DNA of 6,181 nucleotides from Spirochaetota bacterium (GCA_009908925.1 JAAAOH010000095.1:1-6181), one strand, 5' to 3'. Positions 1 through 5,462 are shown, counted from the stretch's first letter. Notes: generated by a model from the letters alone, not told the origin. Translations and numbers: made by a program.

Positions 1-1
1 A

Positions 2-691
2 CTCACTGTCGTTGCCGGGATAAGCGAATGGGCAAGAAGGATCCGTGAACTCAGGGTCCAGTTTGGCTGGAAAATCATTAGCGGAGTGACTGCTCAGGAG
101 ATGGTGGCTGAAAGCGAACTAGGTCATGACGATCTACTAGACATCGGCTCGATGGGACCGAATGACTACGTCTTGCTGGACGCGCGACAAGACAAAGAAG
201 CGGCCTACCGATGGAACCTTGCCAACGATATCCGGAAACGACGGAATCTTTCGATGAGAGAAAGGATCATTGAGTATCTGCGTACGAATGTCGGCAGAGA
301 GGTCACTGGAGAAGAGCTGAGATACGTGGCAAAAGGAAGCGAATGGGCAAGACGGGTTCGAGAACTTAGAACTGAAGATGGGTTCCCCATTTCTACGAAA
401 CAGAGCGGTAATCCGCATTTGGACATCGGGGTGTACGTGCTTGAGGAGGACCGGCAGACACCTAAACACGACAGGAGCATTCGTGAACCGTTGAGAAGGC
501 AGGTGCTTCGGCGCGACGAGTACATCTGCCGGAAGTGTGGATGGAGCCACATGGATTGGAACAAGTCGGATCCTCGATTTCTGGAGGTACACCACAAGAC
601 GCACCATGCCCGAGGAGGAGAAACGCGACCCGATAATCTGATTACGTACTGCAACGTGTGTCATGACGAGATCCATCGGCTGGAAAGATAA
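2..691 (+). CDS. HNH restriction endonuclease with tandem winged-helix domains, 5' end outside the window
   Basis: The reading frame is open from base 2 with no stop, and the translated residues before the GTG at 86 are clearly homologous to a later part of the same protein, so 86 is internal and the true start is upstream. Numbering residues from that GTG, the C-terminal nuclease domain shows CRKC (C148, C151), the motif VHHKTHH (H169-H174), N184 and CNVCHDEIH (C189, C192, H193, H197): a zinc-stabilised HNH/McrA fold. Before it lies a winged-helix-like segment with GSEWARRVRELR (84-95). A second copy, GISEWARRIRELR, lies upstream of codon 86. This two-copy, EWARR-containing arrangement is known from Type II-like HNH restriction enzymes (recalled family knowledge). 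The cytosine methyltransferase 37 bases downstream supports a restriction role: cutting unmodified DNA at the sites that enzyme protects. The recognition sequence cannot be read from the protein. It ends in TAA at 689-691. Confidence 0.88.
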   Translation, partial: LTVVAGISEWARRIRELRVQFGWKIISGVTAQEMVAESELGHDDLLDIGSMGPNDYVLLDARQDKEAAYRWNLANDIRKRRNLSMRERIIEYLRTNVGREVTGEELRYVAKGSEWARRVRELRTEDGFPISTKQSGNPHLDIGVYVLEEDRQTPKHDRSIREPLRRQVLRRDEYICRKCGWSHMDWNKSDPRFLEVHHKTHHARGGETRPDNLITYCNVCHDEIHRLER

Positions 692-717
692 GCTTGACGG
701 ATGTATAGTAAGGTTAC

Positions 718-723
718 GGAGGT
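718..723 (+). promoter_or_regulatory. Ribosome binding site of the cytosine methyltransferase
   Basis: GGAGGT lies five bases before the GTG at 729. This strong Shine-Dalgarno match decides the non-ATG start, and the protein then begins 11 residues before methyltransferase motif I, as usual for the family. Confidence 0.8.
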
Positions 724-728
724 AACGG

Positions 729-1934
729 GTGCGAGAGACCAATCGCGAGTTACGCTATATCGACCTTTTTGCCGGTGCTGGAGGCATGTCCGTCGGTTTC
801 GAGTATTTGAGCGATCGTGGGTTTCGAGGCCTCTGGGCAAACGATTTCAATGATTTCGCTGCGCAGACGTACCGTGCGAACTTCGACACCCGCTGCTATT
901 CCGGCGATATCGTAGATATTCTGCGCGACCCCAAGACAACGATCCCATCTGCTGACGTAGTGATTGGAGGTCCCCCATGCCAAGGTTTCAGCCTGCTAAA
1001 CAAGCTGAGGGCAGACGATCCGCGAAAGAAGCTCTGGATCCCGTTTATGGAGGTTATCGATCGCGCCGGGGCGCGCGCCTTCGTGATGGAGAACGTTCCA
1101 CAGCTTCTCGGCTCGCTCGAGCACAAGGAGATTCTGACATGGGCAGAAGCGCGCGGTTTTAGGGTTTGGTCGGGGGTCCTGCTGGCCGCGGACTACGGCG
1201 TCCCTCAGATGAGAAAGAGAGCCATCCTGGTGGGCTCAAAGGATAGCGAGCCCTCAAAGTTTTTTCCACCGCAACGAACTCATTACGATCCACGAAAGCC
1301 TCCGGAGCAACTTACCCTTTGTGGCGGCTCATATTCCTCGGCCGCAAAGCCTTGGCGAACTGTCCGTGATGTAATTGGCGACCTCCCTATGCCGGTAGGA
1401 ACCGAGCTTCGCAAGGAGTCTCCACCGTTGGATTTGCATTTCGGCCGCAATCCGACAGACAAGAGCATCGCGCGATACAGAGCTATTCCCGAACAGGGCA
1501 TGAATAGGTTCGACTTGCAGAAGAATGCGCCGGAGCTAACCCCCGAATGCTGGATCAGAAAGAAGAGCGGTGGCACCGACCTGTTCGGCAGATTGTGGTG
1601 GGATCGTCCCGCTTTTACGATTCGCACGGAGTTCTTCAAGCCGGAGAAGGGAAGATACCTGCACCCTGAACAGCATCGACCTATAACACACCGGGAGGCA
1701 GCGAGGTTTCAGACTTTCCCCGATGAGTTTGTGTTTACCGGGTCCAAGATAGAAATCGCCCGGCAGATAGGGAATGCAGTGCCCCCTCTCTTTGGCGCAG
1801 CCATCGCACGGGCGGTGCATTCTATGTGGTTTTCTGAGACACTGAATGGAGATGGATATCTTCCCGGAAGAGAAGCGTCGCGAGATTATGTCGCGAGTAA
1901 AGAACAAGAATACGCGGCAGGAACTCCTTGTTAG
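729..1934 (+). CDS. dcm: DNA (cytosine-5-)-methyltransferase
   Basis: Transfers a methyl group from S-adenosylmethionine to C5 of cytosine in a specific duplex site. The 401-residue protein has the C5-methyltransferase motifs in order: motif I DLFAGAGG (12-19) for AdoMet binding; motif IV GGPPCQGFS (80-88) with catalytic Cys84; motif VI ENV (121-123); motif VIII RKR (162-164); a target-recognition region between about 165 and 315; motif IX around HREAARFQTFP (321-331); and motif X GNAVPP (348-353). No motif is missing, so it should be active. GTG start at 729 has an SD five bases upstream. It sits 37 bases after the HNH endonuclease gene and overlaps vsr by 89 bases, suggesting one transcript. 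The last ~30 residues after motif X are low-complexity in meaning and are encoded over the vsr start. The symbol reflects the family; specificity (for example CCWGG) is not shown. Confidence 0.95.
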   Translation: MRETNRELRYIDLFAGAGGMSVGFEYLSDRGFRGLWANDFNDFAAQTYRANFDTRCYSGDIVDILRDPKTTIPSADVVIGGPPCQGFSLLNKLRADDPRKKLWIPFMEVIDRAGARAFVMENVPQLLGSLEHKEILTWAEARGFRVWSGVLLAADYGVPQMRKRAILVGSKDSEPSKFFPPQRTHYDPRKPPEQLTLCGGSYSSAAKPWRTVRDVIGDLPMPVGTELRKESPPLDLHFGRNPTDKSIARYRAIPEQGMNRFDLQKNAPELTPECWIRKKSGGTDLFGRLWWDRPAFTIRTEFFKPEKGRYLHPEQHRPITHREAARFQTFPDEFVFTGSKIEIARQIGNAVPPLFGAAIARAVHSMWFSETLNGDGYLPGREASRDYVASKEQEYAAGTPC

Positions 1935-2283
1935 ATCTCTTCTACATCGTCTCGGCTACCGTTTCAGGCTGCACCACAATGATCTTCCGGGTACACCGGA
2001 CATAGTTCTGCCGAAGCATGCGATCGCCATCTTTGTGCATGGCTGCTTTTGGCATGGCCACTCATGCAATAGGGGTAGGCTTCCCGAGTCGAACCGTGGC
2101 TTCTGGCAGGAGAAGATTCAGCGGAACATTGAGCGTGACGACCTTGCCCAGGCTCGGCTTCGAGCAATTGGCTGGGAGACGATTACGGTCTGGTCTTGTG
2201 AAACCGGAAGCTCAAAGCGGCTTACAGAGCTTGCTCACAGGCTGGTCCGCGAAGTTTCGGATAAGTCGAGTCATGGGCGCTGA
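1846..2283 (+). CDS. vsr: Very short patch repair (Vsr) mismatch endonuclease
   Basis: Nicks the strand carrying T in T:G mismatches produced by deamination of 5-methylcytosine, starting short-patch repair. The 145-residue protein matches Vsr throughout: KNTRQELLVR with Glu26; LPGTPDIV with metal-binding Asp52; and VHGCFWHGHSC (64-74) holding His65, Phe68, Trp69 and His70. Cys67, His72, Cys74 and Cys118 fit the structural zinc site of the E. coli enzyme (homology inference). The frame has two ATGs, at 1846 and 1852; 1852 gives the common family start MDIFPEE, while 1846 has a weak GAG about seven bases upstream, so the start is uncertain by two codons. Either start lies inside the 3' end of the methyltransferase gene in another frame. 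In E. coli dcm and vsr also overlap, though by much less. It ends in TGA at 2281-2283. Pairing with a C5 methylase is the expected context. Confidence 0.95.
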   Translation: MEMDIFPEEKRREIMSRVKNKNTRQELLVRSLLHRLGYRFRLHHNDLPGTPDIVLPKHAIAIFVHGCFWHGHSCNRGRLPESNRGFWQEKIQRNIERDDLAQARLRAIGWETITVWSCETGSSKRLTELAHRLVREVSDKSSHGR

Positions 2284-2333
2284 TGTCGCAAGCTCGCGGG
2301 ATCGACGTCACCGACGATCACCACGGGGCATGA
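2283..2333 (+). pseudogene. Possible tail of a HigB-type toxin
   Basis: A 16-codon frame starts on the vsr stop (TGATG) and ends in a TGA overlapping the higA-like ATG as ATGA. Its end, GIDVTDDHHGA, loosely resembles the D-V-x-x-x-D-Y-H tail of HigB/RelE-type toxins, and higB normally precedes and abuts higA. The match is only a few residues with the usual Tyr replaced, so this may be chance. Confidence 0.25.
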
Positions 2334-2461
2334 TGGAACGAGTCCCGATCGTGACCCGCGGGGAAATACTGCGCGAGGAGTTTCTTGTCCCGACGGGAAT
2401 ATCTGGGTACCAACTCGCCAAGGTCACCCACATGCCGGCCACGCGCGTGGCCGGCGACTAA
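2330..2461 (+). pseudogene. Truncated HigA-family (XRE/VapI) antitoxin, N-terminal third only
   Basis: The 43-codon frame reads MMERVPIV, then GEILREEFLVPTGISGYQLA, then KVTHMPATRV, then AGD and a stop. HigA-like antitoxins characteristically begin with P-G-E-x-L-x-E-E-F-L-x-P-x-G-I-S-x-x-x-L-A and continue through an XRE helix-turn-helix to about 90-100 residues. Here the match stops at about 2449, just where the second half of the DNA-binding domain (typically S-E-I-x-x-G-x-R) should follow, and no other frame continues it. The loss is a truncation, not a point frameshift. A complete HigA binds its toxin and represses its own operon; this fragment should do neither. The endpoint coincides with a perfect palindrome at 2434-2455, perhaps a recombination scar. 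Confidence 0.72.
2434..2455. repeat. Perfect 22-base palindrome at the end of the higA remnant
   Basis: The half-site GCCGGCCACGC is followed at once by its exact reverse complement, with no spacer. It codes the last recognisable HigA residues (PATRV) and ends where homology ends. No T-tract follows, so it is not a standard terminator. It may be a site-specific DNA target, a rearrangement junction or chance. Confidence 0.7.
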
Positions 2462-2506
2462 CCGCATCAAAGCCGAAAGTACCACAAGAAGCACGGAGAC
2501 AAGTGA
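2462..2506 (+). pseudogene. Possible C-terminal tail of the toxin partner of the CopG-family antitoxin
   Basis: Between the higA remnant and the CopG-type antitoxin start, the frame following TAA at 2459 reads PHQSRKYHKKHGDK and ends at TGA 2504-2506, which overlaps the antitoxin ATG as TGATG. Toxins encoded just upstream of such antitoxins (BrnT-like) often end in a basic S-R-K-x-x-K-K-type tail, and stop/start overlap is typical of coupled TA pairs. The rest of the toxin is absent. Only about 14 residues support this, so the family is tentative. Confidence 0.35.
2495..2498 (+). promoter_or_regulatory. Ribosome binding site of the interrupted CopG-type antitoxin
   Basis: GGAG lies seven bases before the ATG at 2506. 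It marks 2506 as the original start of the antitoxin gene that is now split by the insertion sequence. Confidence 0.55.
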
Positions 2507-2520
2507 TGAGCAAATATGAC
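2506..2520 (+). pseudogene. 5' fragment of the CopG-family antitoxin gene, cut off by the IS
   Basis: ATG AGC AAA TAT GAC encodes MSKYD and is then cut by the insertion sequence. The next bases on the far side of the element (from 4999) encode LTPEEQEIEE, so the restored start MSKYDLTPEEQ fits this antitoxin family. From this start, translation now runs into the IS end and stops at TGA 2605-2607, giving a meaningless 33-residue peptide. The start has an SD at 2495-2498 and overlaps an upstream TGA. Confidence 0.65.
2513..2520 (+). repeat. Target-site duplication, left copy
   Basis: AATATGAC directly before the element is repeated exactly at 4991-4998 directly after it. Eight bases is within the range made by IS21-family elements. 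An A precedes both copies, so the duplication could be nine bases (2512-2520 and 4990-4998). Confidence 0.75.
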
Positions 2521-2526
2521 TGTTTT

Positions 2527-2568
2527 GTGCAAGCCGGTCGTCCCCAGAATTGCAAAGAAAATTCCCCA
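2527..2568 (+). repeat. Left terminal inverted repeat of the IS
   Basis: GTGCAAGCC, CCCCAGAATTGCAA and AATTCCCCA match, in order and spacing, the reverse complement of 4942-4984, at roughly 32 of 42 aligned positions with one single-base gap. Such ends bind the IstA transposase. A further inverted pair, ATTCCCCA and TGGGGAAT, lies at 2561-2568 and 2578-2585. Confidence 0.8.
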
Positions 2569-2589
2569 GGCCCTGGGTGGGGAATTCTG

Positions 2590-3324
2590 CTAATGCCGCA
2601 TAAGTGAGTGCTTCACCCTGTGGCTCTCGCCGTCGAAGATCAGCAGGTGGCTGTGGTGGACGAGCCGGTCGATGATGGCGGTAGTCATCGTCTCATCGAC
2701 GAAGATCGTCGCCCACTTGCTGAACTCCAGATTCGTGGTGAGGATGAGGCTTCGCTTCTCGTAGCAGGCGGAGACCACCTGAAAGAGCAGCTGCGCGCCG
2801 TCGCGGTCGACCGGCACATACCCCCATTCGTCACAGATGAGAAGATCAAGCTTCTCTATGCGCTTGAGAAATGCATCGAGTTCACCTCCTTCGTTGAGTC
2901 GGATGAGTGTATTCACAAGGGCGGCGGTGCGGTAGAAGGCCACACGGCGGCCTGCCTTGCAGGCTTCGATCCCGAGCGCGGTGGCCAGGTGCGTCTTACC
3001 GGTACCGACGTTTCCGTAGAGGATGAGGTTCTCGCGGTCAGCGATGAACTGAAGCGAGGCGAGCGCCTCGGGAGTGAGCGCAGCCGGGAGGGTCACCTCG
3101 TCGAAACGAAAGTCCTCGAGTGATTTCAGCGCGTAGAACCCGGCGGTCTTTATGGCGCGGTCAACGCGCACGCGGTCGCGGTGAGCGACTTCCATCTCGA
3201 GGAGCCTGAGCACGTACTGCTCGGGGTCGCTCTCATCGACAAGGGCGAGGTTGTCGGTGAGCTTTCGAAGCCGCAGGCGCTTGCAGCACTGCGCGATTCG
3301 TTCCCGCGTAGTTGTCCCGCTCAT
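2590..3324 (-). CDS. istB: IS21-family ATP-binding transposition helper IstB
   Basis: DnaC/DnaA-like AAA+ ATPase that assembles on DNA and activates the IstA transposase, influencing target choice. The protein has 244 residues, normal for the family. An N-terminal helical region (1-75) precedes the ATPase core. Walker A is GNVGTGKT (104-111), Walker B LLICDEWGY (161-169) with Asp165 and Glu166, and the sensor-1 region is ILTTN (194-198). ATG at 3322-3324 overlaps the istA stop as ATGA, and GGAGGT lies five bases upstream, inside istA, so translation is probably coupled. TAG at 2590-2592 falls only 70 bases from the left end of the element. No frameshift or missing motif is seen. Confidence 0.96.
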   Translation of the reverse strand: MSGTTTRERIAQCCKRLRLRKLTDNLALVDESDPEQYVLRLLEMEVAHRDRVRVDRAIKTAGFYALKSLEDFRFDEVTLPAALTPEALASLQFIADRENLILYGNVGTGKTHLATALGIEACKAGRRVAFYRTAALVNTLIRLNEGGELDAFLKRIEKLDLLICDEWGYVPVDRDGAQLLFQVVSACYEKRSLILTTNLEFSKWATIFVDETMTTAIIDRLVHHSHLLIFDGESHRVKHSLMRH

Positions 3325-4823
3325 GAGCGACCTCCGGCAAGCATTGCGTCGTAACGGGCCGGCTCGAAGCGTACCGCCGGCGCATCGATACTGGCAGTGG
3401 GCTCCACGTGCGGCATGATGCCGCTGTAGCGGATGAGTCGGTCATGGAGTGCCACGAGGCTGTCGCCGTCGGCGGCTCCGTGGGAGAGGGCGGCGGAGAC
3501 GGCAGCACAGGCGGCGTCGAAGGAGGAGCGCTCTGTGAGCTCGGCAAGGAGCTTCAACGCTCCGCCCACCGAGGCAGGCTTCTGCTGAGAGAGCCACTGT
3601 TGCAGCGGCTCGGGCATCATCTCCCACGCGCCGCTGTATTTGAGCGCTCGCGGCCGCCGTGAGAGCTGGGTGAGGTATGGCAGCCACTGTACCCGTTGTT
3701 GCTTCTGAGGGCCGTAGATGCGGCTGTGAGAGACGATTTCACGGAGGCTTTCGTCGAGTATTGTGACCCGATGTGCGTCGATACGCACGCGCACAAGCTC
3801 CCGCGCCCAGCGCGGGGAGCTCGAGTAACGGTGCAGCCCGCGCTCGAGGCTCACCATTCCATAGGCGTCGGCACGGACCGTTTCATGGCGAGCGGAGTCG
3901 AAGGGAATCTGCGGCAGCGGTAAGAGCGCCGCTTGGTCGGCGGTGAAAAGCTCGGCAATGGTCTTCTCGCTGCGGTAATGGGTGCGTTGGTGGTCGGCGT
4001 CGCAGCGGGTGAGGAGCTCACGGTTGTAATCCTCCACCGTCGTCATCTCGGGCACGGGCACAAGGAGATTGCGCCTGAGATAGCCGACTTTGTTCTCGAC
4101 GCTTCCCTTCTCGTGGCCGGCGGCCGGGTTGCAGAACGCCGGCTCAAAGCCGAGGTGCTCGACAAAGCGTTGGAAGCGCTCTGTGAGCTGCCTCCCTCCG
4201 CCACGGAGGATCTTCGTGACCATCGTTGAGGCATTATCGAACCAGATGCGCTGGGGCACGCCGCCTGTGTGGCTGAAGATAGCCAGGAGCCCCGCGAGCA
4301 GGCACTCGAGGTTCTGCCCCTTGAACAGCTGCATGTACCCGGCGTTACTCGCCGGATATGTAACCACGAGGTACGCACCGCGGTAGCGGGTGCCGTTCTC
4401 GATGAAATCGGCCTCGCCGAAGTCCGCCTGTGCTTCTCCGGCGCGGTGCACCAGCGGGAGCGCGGCGCTGTTCTCGCGGTAGATCTCACCTCGCCTGCGA
4501 CCGACGTAGGCGGCCACAGTTCGGTAGGAGGCCTCAAAGCCCTCGGCAGCGTACTCCGCGCGAAGGCGCTGCCAGATGCGCGTGGCGGTGTGGCGCTGTT
4601 TGCGCCTCCGACGTTTGTCCTCCTCGAGCCACTCGTCGATGATAGACTTGAACGGCTCGAGCTTCGAGGAAACCGGGGCCCTGCGTCGCACAGGCTCGTT
4701 CCAGTCGTCCTGGTTGATGAACTTCCTCACGGTCTTTCGGTCTACCTTCTGCTCTCGGGCGATCTCGGAGATGCTCTTGCCTTTGCGGAAGTACGCGTCC
4801 CTGATAGTCTCGATGGTGGCCAT
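3321..4823 (-). CDS. istA: IS21-family DDE transposase IstA
   Basis: Catalyses strand cleavage and joining in transposition of the element. The 500-residue protein begins MATIETIRDAYFRKG and has an N-terminal helix-turn-helix (about 17-36, SISEIAREQKVDRKTVRKF), a basic linker near 70-77, and an RNase H-like rve core with Asp134 (AQADFGE), Asp196 (IWFDNAS) and Glu243 (EKGSVENKVG) as the expected DDE triad. The C-terminal half (about 310-390) is a beta-rich DNA-binding region as in other IstA proteins. The frame is open well upstream, to 5153, but the conserved protein starts at 4823, and AAGGA eight bases upstream supports that ATG; another ATG at 4830-4832 adds three residues. The upstream extension crosses the IS end and has no family similarity. 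Stop TGA at 3321-3323 overlaps istB. Confidence 0.96.
   Translation of the reverse strand: MATIETIRDAYFRKGKSISEIAREQKVDRKTVRKFINQDDWNEPVRRRAPVSSKLEPFKSIIDEWLEEDKRRRRKQRHTATRIWQRLRAEYAAEGFEASYRTVAAYVGRRRGEIYRENSAALPLVHRAGEAQADFGEADFIENGTRYRGAYLVVTYPASNAGYMQLFKGQNLECLLAGLLAIFSHTGGVPQRIWFDNASTMVTKILRGGGRQLTERFQRFVEHLGFEPAFCNPAAGHEKGSVENKVGYLRRNLLVPVPEMTTVEDYNRELLTRCDADHQRTHYRSEKTIAELFTADQAALLPLPQIPFDSARHETVRADAYGMVSLERGLHRYSSSPRWARELVRVRIDAHRVTILDESLREIVSHSRIYGPQKQQRVQWLPYLTQLSRRPRALKYSGAWEMMPEPLQQWLSQQKPASVGGALKLLAELTERSSFDAACAAVSAALSHGAADGDSLVALHDRLIRYSGIMPHVEPTASIDAPAVRFEPARYDAMLAGGRS
3330..3335 (-). promoter_or_regulatory. Ribosome binding site of istB
   Basis: GGAGGT (minus strand) lies within the 3' end of istA, five bases before the istB ATG. 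It supports translation of istB from the istA transcript. Confidence 0.75.
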
Positions 4824-4831
4824 TGTATGCA

Positions 4832-4836
4832 TCCTT
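4832..4836 (-). promoter_or_regulatory. Ribosome binding site of istA
   Basis: AAGGA (minus strand), eight bases before the ATG at 4823. It abuts the alternative ATG at 4832, too close to serve that one, so it favours the inner start. Confidence 0.55.
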
Positions 4837-4908
4837 GGTGTCGCTGCCCCTTTCGTTTGGTGTGGTACCCACGAAAGTAGGCGGCCCACCCGGGGGCCTG
4901 CAATGGCC

Positions 4909-4973
4909 GTTGCACTTCTGGGGAATTCACCCTTGCAGAAGTGGGGAATTCTCCGTTGCAACTCTGGGGGCTC
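4909..4973 (+). repeat. Three 23-base-spaced terminal repeats at the IS right end
   Basis: Three direct units begin at 4909, 4932 and 4955: GTTGCACTTCTGGGGAATTC, CTTGCAGAAGTGGGGAATTC and GTTGCAACTCTGGGGGCTC. Each has TTGCA, a five-base variable stretch, then TGGGG. Inverted copies occur at the left end (TTGCAATTCTGGGG on the minus strand at 2555-2542, plus a nearby partial). Multiple end repeats of this kind are typical IstA binding sites in IS21 elements. They also precede istA and could carry its control signals; no convincing promoter was seen. Confidence 0.75.
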
Positions 4974-4984
4974 TAAGCCTGCAC
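4942..4984 (-). repeat. Right terminal inverted repeat of the IS
   Basis: Reverse complement pairs with the left end at 2527-2568: GTGCAGGC, CCCCAGAGTTGCAA and AATTCCCCA correspond in order. It includes the last two of the three 23-base units. Confidence 0.8.
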
Positions 4985-4989
4985 TAAAT

Positions 4990-5292
4990 AAATATGACCT
5001 CACTCCGGAAGAACAGGAAATCGAAGAGCATGCAGACCAGTTCGTTTCGGTCACCGGCGAGGAGCGGGCGGAAGTCGAGTCGATCATAGAGCATGCTCGA
5101 AAGAATCGCCCGGGTAACCTCCGGATGTCTGAATTCGATCTCGCATTGATCAAGAAGCGGGCACAGGCAGAAGGGCTCCCCTACCAAACCCTGATCAACC
5201 GGATCGTGCACAAGTACGTAACGGATCAAATGGTTGATAGAGAAGAAGTTCTCAAAGTCATCGCTGAAGCCCGCGACATGAAGGCTATATAG
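4990..5292 (+). pseudogene. CopG-family antitoxin, 3' portion separated from its start by the IS
   Basis: The frame reads KYDLTPEEQEIEE, then continues to RMSEFDLALIKKRAQAEG, LPYQTLINRIVHKYV and a C-terminal helix, ending at TAG 5290-5292. In the restored 102-residue protein a ribbon-helix-helix core lies at about 45-80, with the family signature GLPYQTL (64-70). Such proteins bind DNA as dimers and neutralise an adjacent toxin, often BrnT-like. KYD here derives from the duplicated target site; residues from 4999 on are unique. The native start and SD lie 2.5 kb away at 2506, beyond the element. An in-frame ATG inside the IS end (4903) could give a 129-residue chimera, but it has no good SD. 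No toxin gene lies downstream; a short toxin-like tail lies before the left fragment. The body shows no frameshift, suggesting a recent insertion. Confidence 0.8.
4991..4998 (+). repeat. Target-site duplication, right copy
   Basis: AATATGAC, identical to 2513-2520 and directly adjoining the right end of the insertion sequence. Confidence 0.75.
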
Positions 5293-5345
5293 CACGGCAC
5301 CCCGCCCGGCCGAACCGGCGAACCGCGCCCGCGCGGGTGCCCGTG
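5293..5345. other. GC-rich imperfect hairpin downstream of the antitoxin
   Basis: CACGG-CACCC (5293-5302) pairs with GGGTG-C-CCGTG (5335-5345) with one bulged C, and the loop is itself GC-rich with repeated CGAACC. It begins one base after the antitoxin stop, as a terminator would, but no T-run follows. A second small hairpin lies at 5361-5382 (GACC, CGAG, loop CTTG, CTCG, GGTC). Nothing coding was recognised in the rest of 5293-5462. Confidence 0.45.
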
Positions 5346-5450
5346 GCGTGTGCCGCTCGCGACCTTCGAGCTTGCTCGGGTCCGCACAATAGTTGGCTCT
5401 CACTTGGCCTGCAGCGAAGCTGACCCTGCCCGAATACCACGCATAGAGTT

Positions 5451-5456
5451 TATAAT
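5451..5456 (+). promoter_or_regulatory. Consensus -10 box for hepT, probably giving a leaderless mRNA
   Basis: TATAAT lies six bases before the hepT ATG at 5463. A transcript starting at the usual distance would begin at or within a base or two of that A. No SD is present before the ATG, which agrees with a leaderless message. No good -35 box was found at 16-18 bases; the nearest TTGACA-like match (CTGACC, 5420-5425) is too far away. Confidence 0.5.
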
Positions 5457-5462
5457 GGCCTT

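Larger units (their letters stand above)
2521..4990 (-). mobile_element. IS21-family insertion sequence, complete
   Basis: About 2,470 bases bounded by an 8- or 9-base direct repeat. It contains the two-gene istA-istB cassette typical of IS21, reading right to left with an ATGA overlap. The ends are imperfect inverted repeats (2527-2568 against 4942-4984), each with further copies of a TTGCA...TGGGGAATTC motif. The left end starts TGTTTTGTGCA; the right end read inwards starts TATTTAGTGCA, so it lacks the usual terminal TG and the boundary is uncertain by a base. Both genes look intact, so the element may still be mobile. It interrupts a CopG-family antitoxin gene after codon 5. Confidence 0.9.

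Noticed and set aside
86..88. GTG at 86 as the start of the HNH protein
   Set aside because: The frame is open to base 2 and the upstream residues are a homologous copy of the downstream EWARRVRELR module, so this codon is internal.
694..709. Possible promoter TTGACG/TATAGT between the HNH and methylase genes
   Set aside because: The boxes are separated by only four bases, far too close for a sigma-70-type promoter.
137..742. 201-codon open frame on the minus strand opposite the HNH gene
   Set aside because: It is antisense to a clearly conserved nuclease, shows no recognisable domain and has no RBS worth noting.
2018..2461. 147-codon frame running from inside vsr into the higA remnant
   Set aside because: Its first ~100 codons are an out-of-frame reading of vsr; only the part from 2330 resembles a known family.
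2608..3123. 171-codon plus-strand open frame opposite istB
   Set aside because: Mirror frame of the conserved ATPase gene, with no independent support.
4269..4880. 203-codon plus-strand open frame inside istA
   Set aside because: Shadow frame of a high-GC transposase gene; no domain recognised.
4909..4973. Short regular repeats considered as a CRISPR array
   Set aside because: Units are 23 bases apart in total with no spacers, lie at an IS end and have inverted copies at the other end; no cas genes are present.
4824..5153. Upstream extension of the istA frame to 5153 (610 codons)
   Set aside because: It crosses the IS end into the antitoxin gene, lacks IstA similarity, and the inner start has an SD at a good distance.
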